From Actinernus sp. WN-2022 (lineage: Eukaryota > Cnidaria > Anthozoa > Actiniaria > Actinernidae), in NCBI GenBank assembly GCA_030867875.1, contig JAOWCC010001634.1, positions 33,995,867 through 34,059,866 of the forward strand: 64,000 bases of DNA, read 5' to 3'. The position numbers were made by a program, and so were the translations under genes. This document shows, in pieces, positions 1 through 12,229 of the stretch (positions are counted from its first letter, which is position 1; every line of letters starts with the position of its first letter). Below the pieces are notes generated by a model. It was not told where the DNA came from, ran no database searches, and saw only the letters and a program-made list of their open reading frames with translations.

Positions 1-591
1 CCAACATCAGGTTATTTGCTGACGATACGATTATCTACCGGCAGATTAAATCTGAATTAGATTGCGAGATCTTGCAGGACGACCTAAACACACTAGCAAA
101 ATGGTGTATGGATTGGTCGATGGAATTTAATACTGCCAAGTGTCACCTGTTGAACATAACCAATAAGCGTGAATATAGCAAGTTTACCTGTCATGTAAAT
201 GGCAAGGCTCTATCTCCGTCACCATCTCATGACTACCTCGGAGTCACACAGACCCATGATCTTCGCTGGAACACTCACTGCTCCAAAATCGCATCTAAAT
301 CTAACAAAACACTAGGTGTTGTTCGCAGAACCCTGAAACCCTGTACCAAATCTGTTAAGAAGCGAGCTTCCCTCCCAATATTATCCCAAACCCTAGACAT
401 AATAACTTGTATTATTGTCAGCTACAGTGCAACGTTCTTGCTTTTAGCTATTCATATCCGCGTATGGAACACATTACCTGAGCACGTGATCAATGCTCCA
501 TCAGTACCTCTATTTAATGATGCTATTGGCCCTGCGATCAAGACAATGAATACTCCTCCATATCTTAGGCGCTTATAAGCTGACTTTACTT
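1..591 (+). mobile_element. LINE reverse-transcriptase fragment (decayed)
   Basis: The translation from base 2 onward contains the reverse transcriptase box LFADDT, followed by a helix with LNTLAKWCMDWSMEFNTAKC and the DYLGV segment that follow it in non-LTR retrotransposons. After about base 360 the reading becomes irregular and the middle of the C-terminal region is missing, although a typical LINE tail with RVWNTLPEHV and a stop near 578 remains. The copy is cut by the window edge on the left and lies in an intron upstream of the first visible DNM1L exon. The clade (CR1/L2-like or similar) cannot be settled from this fragment. Confidence 0.8.
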
Positions 592-963
592 CAGCATCAT
601 TATTTATCTGATTATTTATTTGCGTGTTTGTTTATATATTTATCACATCCATTGTTGCACCTGCACCTTGTTGTTATAAGGCTGTATTTTTTTCACTGTT
701 TTATCCTTTTATGCACCTTCCAGTATTAGTGTAAACTATGAAATAGGAAGTAAATATCTAAGGTACCCGTGGCACGTAAAGGGATTATAACGCCTCGGTG
801 ATTTATTTAGTTCCTTCTAAATACGTTTTTTTCTAAATATCTCGAAGTTTTTATATCTTTTGAATTTTTTTTTTTTTTCTAAATTGTAGAACAATCCATA
901 AACTTAAGCTTAAGACAGCATTAATTAGGTTTTTTTAATAAACATAACAACAGGAATTACCAG

Positions 964-1020
964 CTGCTTTCCGTCAGCGAGGCCTTACAGACAGGGAACA
1001 AATGGACTCTGATATCATTA
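964..1020 (+). CDS. DNM1L: DNM1L exon a (stalk)
   Basis: The exon lies between acceptor CAG (961-963) and donor GTAAGT (1021). It reads AFRQRGLTDREQMDSDII with a split codon at each end (2 nt in, 1 nt out). Confidence 0.8.
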
Positions 1021-4000
1021 GTAAGTTGTTTTTACGTGTTGTGTTAGGTGCAAGATTTTTGTGGTGAAAACACGTTTGCCATCATTGTAGATTACACCTG
1101 TCATGCATAACAGTAAGCAAAGTGCCACTCTTAAAGGAGATACAAGTTGAACCTTTTCCATGATTTAAGGGGAGCCGGGGTGGGGCAAGTGAAGCGCTTC
1201 ACCTCTCGCCACTGTGGCCTGGGTTCGATCCCTGGTAACATGTGAGTTGAGTTTGTTGGTATCTCTTGCTCCGAGGGTTTCTCTGGGTTTTTCGCTTTCC
1301 CTCCCTCCACACGCTAAATTCCAGTTCAGTCTGTGGTTTATCAAGGTCCTGACTTTGATCGGCCTCTGGTTGTTTAAGAACCGTTAAAATTCAGTTTGTT
1401 TATGCCATTGATGTTACGACTGTACATCTAACGGCACATTCGATTGACCGTATTACAGAATAAGAATACATGGCATAGTGTCTGGAAATCACTGGTTCAG
1501 GCACGTTTTGCACTGTAAGCTACAAACGCTTGCTGACATAATATTATGATATTCAGGATACATTTAGTATTCCAGTGGCTAAACAATCCTTATACAATGT
1601 ACAAGTTACTCATTTGTAGTGATCATCTTGTGTATTCTTATTCTCGAATATGGTCAATCGAATATATCTCCAGATCTTACCAAGTGTTTAAAAGAGTGCT
1701 CCGGTTTCAAGAACCGTATTTTACAGTTAATTTAGTGTGCCACTAAGGGAGGAGTTTTGATTACATTCCATAATTTAATTTTTACCTTCATAGGAAAGTT
1801 AATCAAGTCTTACTTTGTCATTGTTCGAAAATCAATCCAGGATAGGTGAGTGTACATAGCTAGCCTGCCGTGAAACAGGCCCTTGGTGTTATTTCAACGC
1901 AAGAAAGTGATTAAATAAGTGTTTTGTCATGAGATATAAACTCAAGGGCGCAGCCCGACACTCAATTGAAAACCGCTCTATTTTTCCATCTCTGTCTTCT
2001 CATTAGAGTTCTTCTAACGTTTTTATCATCCATGTCGATTCTATATCAAGTGATAGCTGAATAGTAAAATATTTCTTGATTTGAGTGTTGCACCTGTATG
2101 ATTTACAAAGGTTTATATTTCGAATATGCTAGTGATGGACGTCAACCAGTGAATGTTCTGCCATTTCTCCTCCTTGTGAATATAACTTTTTATTTTTATT
2201 TAGTTGAACTTTTGGTAAAATCACGATATAAGCTTCAAATATAACATTTATGTTTATCAAATGTCATTTAAAACATCATTAGCATATTGGAGATATAAAC
2301 TTCTATAACTCGGCATTCTGGCATTCAACTATTCATGCCCACTTGATGTACGGTCGGCTACGGAATGTCAAAACAAGTGTCTTCCTGTCCGTGTTGATCG
2401 GCCAGAAATGTGTACGAGTTAATACGATTTTAACAAAAAAAATCCCTCCAGCCTTCTCTCCGTCGGTCTTGTGACGTCCGTGTTGTCAAAAATTATGATA
2501 CTTGAATGGCTGCAACAGAAGAGTATATGAAAAGAAGATTTTGATTATTTTGTTCTAATGGCAGGCTAACTAGAAAACCTGCTGGTTAATTTAGTCTCCA
2601 GGCTCAAACGTCCAACTCCTGAGTAATTTATATTATTGTATTTGCCCGTTTTGATGTGTGTGTATTATTATTGTAAAACAAAAAAATCAAAGAGCAAAAT
2701 AAAAATTGAATTGACACCATGACTTTTTCTATTTGCAATTTCATTGACTTTCTTTTTATTTCAGTGTACCAAAGGCAATTATGTGCTTCCTAGTCAACTA
2801 TGTCAAGGAAAGAATCCAGAGTGAACTGGTTGAGAAACTGTACAAGGTATGTAAACGTGTGTAACCAGCTAAACGCAGATTTTTCCCCTGACCAATCAGA
2901 GTGCATACAGCTTTTCGATGGTCGGCCCTCGCTTCAGGCCCTTTTTCATCATAACTGCACGGTCATTTTGTCGCCATTATTAGATCGAGTGGCGAGATAT
3001 CATGTTAAAACGCTCATATTTACTCTCACTGTTTTTTATTAGTTAATTAAAACCACTAGCTTGCCGACAACGGAGCCGTGCGATTGCGTGACCGAATCTC
3101 CATTGAGCTGGGAGGCAGAATGGGGCTTTTGCAGGAATGCAATCACGTGGTTATACCGGTGGCAAAACAAATCTTAATTCGCATATTTAAAGCACTTGTG
3201 TTATCAGCAAAATCTGTTTGTAATGCTATTTTCCACATCCAAATGATTGCCGATCTTTGGAAAACAGCGTTTTTAAGGATAGCTTGCCATCCAGCATCCA
3301 TGGTAACGCCTTTCCCATGGGGAGCACGAGCTCAATTCATTCGTTAACGAAGTATTATATCAGCACGTGACTGTTTCCTGCAAAAGGCCTAATTTCTTAC
3401 CCATCTACACAATCATGTAGACGTATAAGCTTGGCTGAAACGTTTTTAATTTTTAATTCAGAGTGAGGCATTTAATACCCTCCTAGAAGAGTCAGAACAC
3501 ATGCACATCAAGAGAAAAGAAGCTGCGGAAATGTTGAAAGTAAGTGGTAATGTTAGTCATTTGTTAGGCCTTATGCGTGATGATGTTGGTGAGAGGAAAT
3601 GTTGTGTCAAAGTGAGGCTTGGTGGTGATCACAAAAGCGTGACATCATCATACATAGGGCCTATTGATGTGTTGATAGGAAACGTTGTGTCAAAGTGAGG
3701 CTTGGTGGTGATCACAAAAGCGTGACATCACCACACATAAGGCCTATTGATGTGTTGAGAGGAAATGTTGTGCCAAAGTGAGGCTTGGTGGTGATCACAA
3801 AAGCGTGACATCACCACACATAAGGCCTATTGATGTGTTGAGAGGAAATGTTGTGCCAAAGTGAGGCTTGGTGGTGATCACAAAAGCGTGACATCACCAC
3901 ACATAAGGCCTATTGATGTGTTGAGAGGAAATGTTGTGTCAAAGTGAGGCTTGGTGGTGATCACAAAAGCGTGACATCACCACACATAAGGCCTATTGAT

Positions 4001-6797
4001 GTGTTGAGAGGAAATGTTGTGTCAAAGTGAGGCTTGGTGGTGATCACAAAAGCATGACATCACCACACATAAGGCCTATTGATGTGTTGAGAGGAATTGT
4101 TGTGCCAAAGTGAGGCTTGGTGGTGATCACAAAAGCGTGACATCATCATACATAAGGCCTATTGATGTGTTGAGAGGAAATGTTGTGTCAAAGTGAGGCT
4201 TGGTGGTGATCACAAAAGCATGACATCACCACACATAAGGCCTATTGATGTGTTGAGAGGAAATGTTGTGTCAAAGTGAGGCTTGGTGGTGATCACAAAA
4301 GCGTGACATCGTACATAGGGCCTATTGATGTGTTGAGAGGAAATGTTGTGTCAAACTGAGGCTTGGTGGTGATCACAAGAGCGTGACATCATGCATAAGG
4401 CCTATTGATGTGTTGAGAGGAAATGTTGTGTCAAAGTGAGGCTTGGTGGTGATCACAAAAGCATGACATCACCACACATAAGGCCTATTGATGTGTTGAG
4501 AGGAAATGTTGTGTCAAAGTGAGGCTTGGTGGTGATCACAAAAGCGTGACATCACCACACATAAGGCCTATTGATGTGTTGAGAGGAAATGTTGTGTCAA
4601 AGTGAGGCTTGGTGGTGATCACAAAAGCGTGACATCGTACATAGGGCCTATTGATGTGTTGAGAGGAAATGTTGTGTCAAAGTGAGGCTTGGTGGTGATC
4701 ACAAGAGCGTGACATCATCGTACATAAGGCCTATTGATGTGTTGAGAGGAAATGTTGTGTCAAAGTGAGGCTTGGTGGTGATCACAAAAGCATGACATCA
4801 CCACACATAAGGCCTATTGATGTGTTGAGAGGAATTGTTGTGCCAAAGTGAGGCTTGGTGGTGATCACAAAAGCGTGACATCATCATACATAAGGCCTAT
4901 TGATGTGTTGAGAGGAAATGTTGTGCCAAAGTGAGGCTTGGTGGTGATCACAAAAGCGTGACATCACCACACATAAGGCCTATTGATGTGTTGAGAGGAA
5001 ATGTTGTGCCAAAGTGAGGCTTGGTGGTGATCACAAAAGCGTGACATCACCACACATAAGGCCTATTGATGTGTTGAGAGGAAATGTTGTGTCAAAGTGA
5101 GGCTTGGTGGTGATCACAAAAGCGTGACATCACCACACATAAGGCCTATTGATGTGTTGAGAGGAAATGTTGTGTCAAAGTGAGGCTTGGTGGTGATCAC
5201 AAAAGCATGACATCACCACACATAAGGCCTATTGATGTGTTGAGAGGAATTGTTGTGCCAAAGTGAGGCTTGGTGGTGATCACAAAAGCGTGACATCATC
5301 ATACATAAGGCCTATTGATGTGTTGAGAGGAAATGTTGTGTCAAAGTGAGGCTTGGTGGTGATCACAAAAGCATGACATCACCACACATAAGGCCTATTG
5401 ATGTGTTGAGAGGAAATGTTGTGTCAAAGTGAGGCTTGGTGGTGATCACAAAAGCGTGACATCGTACATAGGGCCTATTGATGTGTTGAGAGGAAATGTT
5501 GTGTCAAACTGAGGCTTGGTGGTGATCACAAGAGCGTGACATCATGCATAAGGCCTATTGATGTGTTGAGAGGAAATGTTGTGTCAAAGTGAGGCTTGGT
5601 GGTGATCACAAAAGCATGACATCACCACACATAAGGCCTATTGATGTGTTGAGAGGAAATGTTGTGTCAAAGTGAGGCTTGGTGGTGATCACAAAAGCGT
5701 GACATCACCACACATAAGGCCTATTGATGTGTTGAGAGGAAATGTTGTGTCAAAGTGAGGCTTGGTGGTGATCACAAAAGCGTGACATCGTACATAGGGC
5801 CTATTGATGTGTTGAGAGGAAATGTTGTGTCAAAGTGAGGCTTGGTGGTGATCACAAGAGCGTGACATCATCGTACATAAGGCCTATTGATGTGTTGAGA
5901 GGAAATGTTGTGTCAAAGTGAGGCTTGGTGGTGATCACAAAAGCATGACATCACCACACATAAGGCCTATTGATGTGTTGAGAGGAATTGTTGTGCCAAA
6001 GTGAGGCTTGGTGGTGATCACAAAAGCGTGACATCATCATACATAAGGCCTATTGATGTGTTGAGAGGAAATGTTGTGTCAAAGTGAGGCTTGGTGGTGA
6101 TCACAAAAGCATGACATCACCACACATAAGGCCTATTGATGTGTTGAGAGGAAATGTTGTGTCAAAGTGAGGCTTGGTGGTGATCACAAAAGCGTGACAT
6201 CATGCATAAGGCCTATGGGTGAATCCTTGTGTACGTTTTTCTTCATTAGCATACACCAAACTTCAAGCGACGTACATACAAACAGAGTCCATCAATCGAA
6301 AGAGATTGTCACACTTGATAATCACCGAACATTTGAGTGATATGATAAATATATTTTGAGGAATGAGCGTTTAAAAATCACATCATTTACAAAGAACGTA
6401 TGGCTGTCAGCAACTCTTGCCTCCCCCCCCCCCCCCCCCCCCCCCAGCTCATTTACAGTTTTAAAAAGTCAATTTCTCCGTAAATATTTAACATATCAAT
6501 CTCAAATTTTCTCTGATTACTAAGTTTAAATTCTCTTTCAATTGATGCAGGCTGTTTATAGCTTGAAGTTTAATTTATGCTAATGAGACACAAAAATGCG
6601 AACAATGACGTCAGCAAGGATTCGCCTATTTAACCGCTGTTATATACATCCATTTTAGACTAGTATAGAGTGGATTTTCTATCCGTCATTTTTTGGGAAA
6701 TGTGTGCACCTCCACATGACGTGATACATTTTTTTGGCAGGCCCTGCAAAGAGCCGGCCATATCATCAGTGAAGTCAGGGATACCCATATATATTAG
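964..6797 (+). CDS. DNM1L: Dynamin-1-like protein, C-terminal exons (spliced)
   Basis: Five exons join in phase: 964-1020, 1794-1845, 2765-2846, 3462-3539 and 6741-6797, ending in TAG. They encode the last part of the stalk (GLTDREQMDSDII, then KLIKSYFVIVRKSIQDS) and the GTPase effector domain (VPKAIMCFLVNYVKERIQSE, then a SEAFNTLLEESEHM block and RKEAAEMLK), ending with EVRDTHIY. This matches the order and exon-sized blocks of Drp1, the cytosolic large GTPase that assembles on mitochondria and peroxisomes to drive fission. The GTPase domain lies before the window. The intron before the first exon holds a LINE piece, the next a SINE, and the last a 2.6 kb minisatellite. Identity comes from the recognisable effector-domain sequence; the distinction from other dynamins rests on the short tail without a proline-rich domain. 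Confidence 0.9.
1170..1380 (+). mobile_element. tRNA-derived SINE (Pol III box B type)
   Basis: A box-B-like GGGTTCGATCCCTGG sits in a tRNA-like head, followed by a body with TTGTTGGTATCTC, CTCCGAGGGTTT and CCTCCCTCCAC. The same body is found at 39150-39380 and 42525-42700, so this is a dispersed SINE family. It lies in a DNM1L intron. Confidence 0.7.
1794..1845 (+). CDS. DNM1L: DNM1L exon b (stalk)
   Basis: Acceptor TAG (1791-1793) and donor GTGAGT (1846). The 52 nt encode KLIKSYFVIVRKSIQD plus split codons that match the neighbouring exons. Confidence 0.88.
2765..2846 (+). CDS. DNM1L: DNM1L exon c (effector domain)
   Basis: Acceptor CAG (2762-2764) and donor GTATGT (2847). One completing base is followed by 27 codons beginning VPKAIMCFLVNYVKERIQSE, the start of the GTPase effector domain. 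Confidence 0.92.
3462..3539 (+). CDS. DNM1L: DNM1L exon d (effector domain)
   Basis: Acceptor CAG ending at 3461 and donor GTAAGT at 3540. Twenty-six codons encode a charged helix with LLEESEHM and RKEAAEMLK. The minisatellite starts about 50 bases after the donor. Confidence 0.9.
3590..6213 (+). repeat. 83 bp minisatellite with higher-order structure
   Basis: About 32 head-to-tail copies of an 83 bp unit (start GAGGCTTGGTGGTGATCACA) fill most of the last DNM1L intron. Each unit holds a small inverted repeat, GTGGTGAT against ATCACCAC. Variant units (a 4-5 bp shorter GTACATAGGG form, a TCAAACTGAG form, a GGAATTGTTG form) recur in the same order with a period of 1153 bp: TCAAACTGAG at 4351 and 5504, CATCATCATA at 4141 and 5294 and again at 4879 and 6032. 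Since 83 is not a multiple of three, the unit has no continuous coding frame. Confidence 0.97.
6214..6628. mobile_element. MITE-like inverted-repeat element
   Basis: The left end GGGTGAATCCTTG and the right end CAAGGATTCGCC are near-perfect inverted repeats, and both arms continue with a CATTAGCATA/TATGCTAATG pair. The element starts exactly where the minisatellite ends. A poly-C run lies inside it. Flanking TAT on both sides may be a short target duplication. Confidence 0.55.
6423..6445 (+). repeat. Poly-C tract
   Basis: A run of 23 C. The true length is uncertain because homopolymers are poorly resolved in assemblies. Confidence 0.9.
6741..6797 (+). CDS. DNM1L: DNM1L last exon
   Basis: A TTTTTTTGGCAG acceptor precedes ALQRAGHIISEVRDTHIY and a TAG stop at 6795-6797. 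The sequence closes the effector domain helix as in other Drp1 proteins. Confidence 0.9.
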   Translation, partial: ALQRAGHIISEVRDTHIY

Positions 6798-7549
6798 GGC
6801 TGGCAGCCAAACATACTGTCTGATTGAGTAACAGAGCTCTACAAGAGAAATGTTTCAGTTCATTGTTTGCTCAGTGATGTTATTAGGTACAGTAAAGACA
6901 CGGGTATGCAGGATTTGAGAACCATACAACACAGACAGGTCTGCAAAATGCTGCGCATGTCCAGTCAGCGGTACAAATCGCGGGAGCAGCTCTAAATGTT
7001 CCTAAATGGTTTCTGTTTAAATAACCTTGACACATCGCAAATAAGACCAGGGGTTAAGGGGAAAATAGCAAGAGTTTTATTAGTTTAGTTATCAAGCCAA
7101 GTAAATTTGTGACTGGTCCATGAAAGGACTTAAAAATCGAAGCTCGTACGTTTCTGTAACAATGCTTAATTGAAGTCCAAATTTCGAGTGAAAATCCAAT
7201 TAAAATCAGGCACATGAGCGTGATTTCCCGGTGAAATTCACGCACGGGAAAGCGTTTTGTAGACCTGTCTACAAGAGAGTATAATTTACAAGTGACACAA
7301 AACCAAGAACAAGGGATAATGAGGTGACATTTGATAGCCCATATATTATAGATATGCTTCACTTCTCTCGTACAAAGGATTCAATACAAGGCTCCAGGGA
7401 ATAATGCTCAGTGATTCTTGAAAAGGAGTAGAATATAATTTATTTAATAGTCGTTCATCACACAGTAGCCATTTTGGCTTTAAACATTTGCACTCCACCT
7501 CTTCTCAGCTTTGGAAGTGCAAGAACAAATTAGGTTCCATTCTCTTGAG

Positions 7550-7685
7550 CCCGGTTCGGAACAAGGTTAAGTGCTAACCCTGGGGTTAAATCGCTAACCC
7601 GGGGTTAAACTGTACAGATTACAATTACAGATTTAGCGTTAACCTAGGGTTAAAGTTAACCTTGCTTCGAACAATCCGGCCCTGG
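7550..7685. mobile_element. Palindromic MITE-like unit
   Basis: The arm GTTCGGAACAAGGTTAAG, with GGGGTTAA subrepeats, is mirrored by GTTAACCTTGCTTCGAAC. The whole 135 bp can fold into an imperfect hairpin. Confidence 0.55.
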
Positions 7686-8836
7686 GATGCAACATCGCTG
7701 TAGCATAATAAAGGTCGTTTATTCGCTGGACCTTCCTATTCAGTGGAACCTTTGTGCATTACAAGTGAAGCATAGATATTTTGGCTATTGCCCATAGTTT
7801 GAGGTAACCAGTATTTTACTCACTTGACGATTTAAACAGTCACAAACTTTGAGCTAAAACTTAGAATGTTTTATTTATTGATTATGTAAAAGTCATGTCA
7901 ATTACATATTGCATAATTTTTAAATTAAATTCAGACCAATACTTTGTGAGAAACAGTCTGTCCATGGGCTTGTGTCACGCGGCGGCCATGTTGAGTCCCA
8001 GGAGAATAAAATCCTTTGTTTTCGTCTTGTAAACTCGTTCTGAAACCCACCAGTGCGAGGCTACCGGGGCCAAAACCATTGTTGTATCCAAGATGGCCGA
8101 ACTGTGATAATAGCACATAGCCCTGTTTCGTAAATCGCAATTTGCCGCTGACTGCGATGACTACAGACTCATCTGCAGTGTTAGCCTCGTCTTGGTGTTA
8201 AACTTTCATAAATACCAGCGAAAATGAGCTATTCACAGCTTTTTGTATTGTATCACTGGTACTTTCGAATATTTAACTTAAGAACGCGACTACCACAGTT
8301 TGTGTAGATGCGTCTGTACGACATGGGAGTATTCTGAACATTTTTCTTAAAATTCGTCTAGGTTTAAATATCACAAATTTCTTCAAAAATAATTTGACAG
8401 TTGCTGTCAATATATTTGGAATACATGATACTTCTCTTTATGTGGAAGGTTTTGTACATGTTTGTGGGGGGTTGACATCAATGAGAAGAAACAGGAACCC
8501 AACATAATATAAACCATTTTTATTTAATTCGTATATGCTATGCTACAGTACTTTTGGCATTTATAGAGTTTCTGTCGAGAATTGACCACTTATACTGTAC
8601 GTTCTACAAGTTGCGTGTTGACAGTTATAGTATCTGTATATGCATGTATATCTTGGGCATATAAGTAGTGGTTTCTATCAGGTAGCCAATTCTAGTAGTG
8701 AAGGAAATTTTCCTACCAGAGTAGTAAACTTGTTATTAAAGCTAGCCTGAGTTCCTCAAAGCCCGATTAGCGTTAATCCTGGATTGCATTTTAACTGAGA
8801 ATTTGCTTCTCTTGGTAAATGGTGTGTTTATTACAA

Positions 8837-9212
8837 GTACTATTTCTAACACGAGTTGTAGTGTTTCATCAGGGGTTCCAAATATTGAGAAAACAAATGA
8901 AACCCGAGAGGCATAGCCTCGGGGGTTTTATTGTTTTCGAAATATTTGGAATCCCCTGATGAAACACTAACAATGAGTATTTGAAATGACTTCTCAAGCG
9001 AATGGCTAAACCGAATATTTACATAGGCTTCTTTTCAAACATCATTAGCAAGTATTGTTTACCGTTTGACTGTTGTATGTAACTATTCCATAGATCAGGG
9101 GTTCCAAACACCGAGAAAGCAATGGACCCTCGGGGGTTCGCCTCTTGGGAGCCATTGCTTTCTCGGTGTTTGGAACCCCTGATGGAACAAGAACTCGTTT
9201 TAGAAATAGTAC
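8837..9212. repeat. Nested palindromes (MITE-like)
   Basis: Two hairpins, 8861-8967 and 9094-9183, share the arm ATCAGGGGTTCC/GGAACCCCTGAT. They are enclosed by a further inverted pair (GTACTATTTCTAACACGAG at 8837 and CTCGTTTTAGAAATAGTAC ending at 9212). Outside these, AATCCTGGA-containing arms near 8760 and 9300 are also inverted, so the unit is probably nested one level more (about 8745-9345). Confidence 0.7.
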
Positions 9213-9682
9213 ATACACTACTTATTCTCCGTCAAACAAATATTTGAATCCTAAATCAGTATTCCACAAGTGAGCAAATAACTAATAATTACCCTTAATC
9301 CTGGACTAGCTTAATCTGGCTTAGAGGAACCAGGCCCTGGTCTTAAATTAAGCTTATTGCATGTACAGTAAGGTTTGGGAAGAGAACCTTTAATACGTTT
9401 TTCGTTTTTGCTTCTTGGTGCCATATATATACCATACATGTATACAAATGTGATTTTAATAAACAGAATTGCATTATATGAATTTTAATTTACTGTATTA
9501 TCCACTCACTCATGTAATCTAGTTATGTTATTTTTCTTGTGGGTTTGCTCTGGTTAAAGTACTGGTCTGTTGTGCAGGAAAGGTTCAAAACCCTGGCCGT
9601 GCCAACACTCGGGGTCTTGAAATATCTCATCAATTATTCATGAGATAACCAACCAACCAACCGCATGTGTCCAGAATTTGAT

Positions 9683-9854
9683 CACATGCCGATCCTTGAA
9701 ACTCTGGAAAGTACTCTCAGATCTCCCAGAAGTACACTCAACCAATGTTTTCCAGTCCAAGGACAATTCAATTTGATCCAGTCCTTGAACTGGAACAAAA
9801 TTGGTTGAATGTACTCCTGGGAGTAATTTCCGGGGTTTCAAGGAACGTCATGTG
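9683..9854. mobile_element. Imperfect hairpin MITE
   Basis: CACATG at the left end pairs with CATGTG at the right end, and the arms share CCTTGAAA/TTTCAAGG and CAACCAAT/ATTGGTTG blocks. No coding content is visible. Confidence 0.55.
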
Positions 9855-10311
9855 TTCGAATTCTCGGCACATCTCAAATAAAGGTTTTCTATGCTTTCTA
9901 GCGGAATGGTAAAACTTGTGGCCTCCAAAGCGGCAATTTTGTTCTCTTGCGTTCCTCCATTCCCCAAATACTTTTACTACCCAGTTCTTGTAACGTGTTG
10001 ACAGTGGTACAGCTCCACGCTTTTCTGAAACGTTTGAGTGGTCTAAACTCTTCTTAGTAGATGGTCACACCCACTCGACCGATCAGCGTTCCTCATTTCA
10101 GATGCCCAAATCCCATAGTTAAGTAATTAGTATTTACTTATAAGGCTGAAACAATAGAAAATAATATCCTTATTAGTATTCTCTACATAGAGAATACTAA
10201 TTACTTCCCTAGTCTATACCCTGTATATTATTTCGAAATGTTCAGTTTCTTACAGTAGTTGCCAATAATTTCAGGAAAAAATGTCTCCTGGATGTGACCA
10301 AATTCTAAGAA

Positions 10312-10449
10312 GGTTAGATAATGAACACTCGACTTCTGTGATTTAGAGTGCCTCGCATTTTAGATAGAAAACCACTCGCGCTGCGCGCTCATGATTCTAA
10401 AATGTTCGGCACTCTAAATGACAGAGAACTCTCGTGCATTATCTAACCC
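10312..10449. mobile_element. Hairpin MITE
   Basis: GGTTAGATAATG opposes CATTATCTAACC, and TTTAGAGTGCC opposes GGCACTCTAAA. The loop is GC-rich (CTCGCGCTGCGCGCTC). Confidence 0.65.
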
Positions 10450-10665
10450 TTACTTTATCGCTCTGTCTCTTTCACGAGAAGCCATGTTGAAATGACACCA
10501 AACTTACAAAATTCAGTTTTGAATTTGAATTTAATACTGGAACATTGAAGTCTCAAATGACAAGAAACAATAAACTGCTCCATTATGATGAACAAATCAA
10601 TTGTCATTCTGTACCCGGAATAAAAACAACATCCCTCCCGAATAATTAATGACAATGAGATGTCA

Positions 10666-10773
10666 TTTCAAAGCCCTCCAATTCGAACTGGAGGGGATTT
10701 CAAGTCCTCGCAATTAGTTGCATTAATTGCGCGGACTTGAAATCCCGCCCAGTCCGAATTGGAGGCTTTGAAA
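10666..10773. mobile_element. Hairpin MITE
   Basis: TTTCAAAGCCCTCCAATTCG is mirrored by CGAATTGGAGGCTTTGAAA, and GATTTCAAGTCC by GGACTTGAAATC. This is a compact, almost perfect 108 bp foldback. Confidence 0.7.
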
Positions 10774-11982
10774 TATTACGAGAAGGTACCGCCTTTGTGA
10801 AACAATCGCGTTCTCAAACTGCAAATGGGTCAGATCTTCTCGGATAAGGAAGTAAAATTGTAGGGGTCTCATGGGGCTCGAGCTGAACAATCTTTCAAGA
10901 CCGTTACCATGTAGGAGCTACCGGTATTAAATAAGGTCGATTTAACTTTACTAAATAGAATGTAATTAAAATCTACATTTACCACTTAGATCGCTGATAT
11001 TAGTCACATACTGATCAACCACCACAGTGCTGGGTAGATGGAGTATGTAATGCATGGTTGTGTAGTCAGTATACACCTATTTAAAAAAAAGTTGTGGTCA
11101 AGCAACATTCCCAGACACAGTCTCAAGACATTAAGTAAGTCTGGGTAGGACAGTTCGTATCCATAAATGTTTTCTGTATTCGTTCAAGGGAGATGCTTGA
11201 ATATTCGGATAGGCTATAAGGGAAGACCTGACATAAAAAAGCAGACTGAATACAAGGGACATTAGCGCGCTTAAGTTGTATCAAGAAATATAGTCGTTTT
11301 GCGGCCTTCTTATATAGTGATGTCAGTAAAAACGCTGTTTTAGAAAGATTGATTGGAGGTGGAAAATAGCATTTACAATCGGGTTTTGCTAATAACAGTA
11401 GCTATCTCGAGTGCCATATTTTGACATCTATGCATTATAGAGGGCAGACCCACGGCAAAATGACATACAATGTATCTGTTTTATACAATAGTGAAAAAAG
11501 AGGCTACAAAATGTGATTTCATGAAAAATGTGACATCTGTGCAGCTGTAGAGCATTTCAGACTGGTAACTACTGGTTACTGTATAATTATAAATCCTGAA
11601 TAGGCAAAACGAGCTCTCTGGAGGCTCATGAAGGGGTTCTACTCTGATGCTAAATAGCTTTTAGCAAATTCTCCCGCACAATACAAAACAGCCTACCCCA
11701 AAGAACGAGAGGTTCAAAAACAATAGCTACAGTACAACTGGTCCAATCAGAATACAGGTCTGGAAATGGTACTGTATTACTCCGTCCATGAGAATACACA
11801 ACTTGCCTATTCAGAAACGTTATTCGTTAATAACCTTTTAAGCAAAATTATTAATCACTTAACAATAATCCATTTCCCTTTTCTATATGAAAATATTGCT
11901 GTCAGCAAAACCTACTGACATAATGATTTCTTCTCAATGATTATATAATAATGTTCATTTCTTCCAATAGTGACATAGAATA

Positions 11983-12229
11983 TTAAGCGGCTTTGCTGTG
12001 TAAGTATTTCGGATTTCTTTGTAGTATACATATCTTTGGGTCCCTTTGAAACCCGAGTATAAAAGGAGCATTTCCAATGTTCATGACTATTCGTGTAAAT
12101 CCATACACTTCCTCCAATAACTCGTGAGTTCCATCATACATGGTTCCTTTGCAGGGAGCTTCTGTTAGCAGATGAGTAAAATCTAGCATCTCCGCACTGT
12201 AGGCCTTAATATCCTCTGCTTTTGAGTAT
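11983..12229 (-). CDS. ALG12: ALG12 last coding exon
   Basis: The acceptor TTTGCAG precedes one completing base and 82 codons including TAA. It begins [19 protein letters not shown], which fits the ALG12 C-terminus in the ER lumen. Assignment is weaker than for the other exons because the preceding exon is missing. Confidence 0.75.

Larger units (their letters stand above)
6798..11982. other. Intergenic region between convergent DNM1L and ALG12
   Basis: This holds the 3' untranslated ends of two convergent genes and a series of palindromic MITE-like units listed separately. A candidate polyadenylation signal AATAAA for DNM1L lies at 7707-7712. I see no conserved protein-coding exon here; the short open frames are not supported by composition or motifs. 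A fragment at about 10846-10900 resembles a SINE tail, and 11585-11825 shows partial similarity to the palindrome at 45209. Confidence 0.5.

Noticed and set aside
3590..6213. CRISPR-like array
   Set aside because: Units are directly joined 83 bp repeats with no unique spacers, in a eukaryotic intron.
7054..7362. A 102-codon open frame on the - strand in the DNM1L-ALG12 intergenic region
   Set aside because: No motif, no splice partners and ordinary AT-rich composition; length is within chance.
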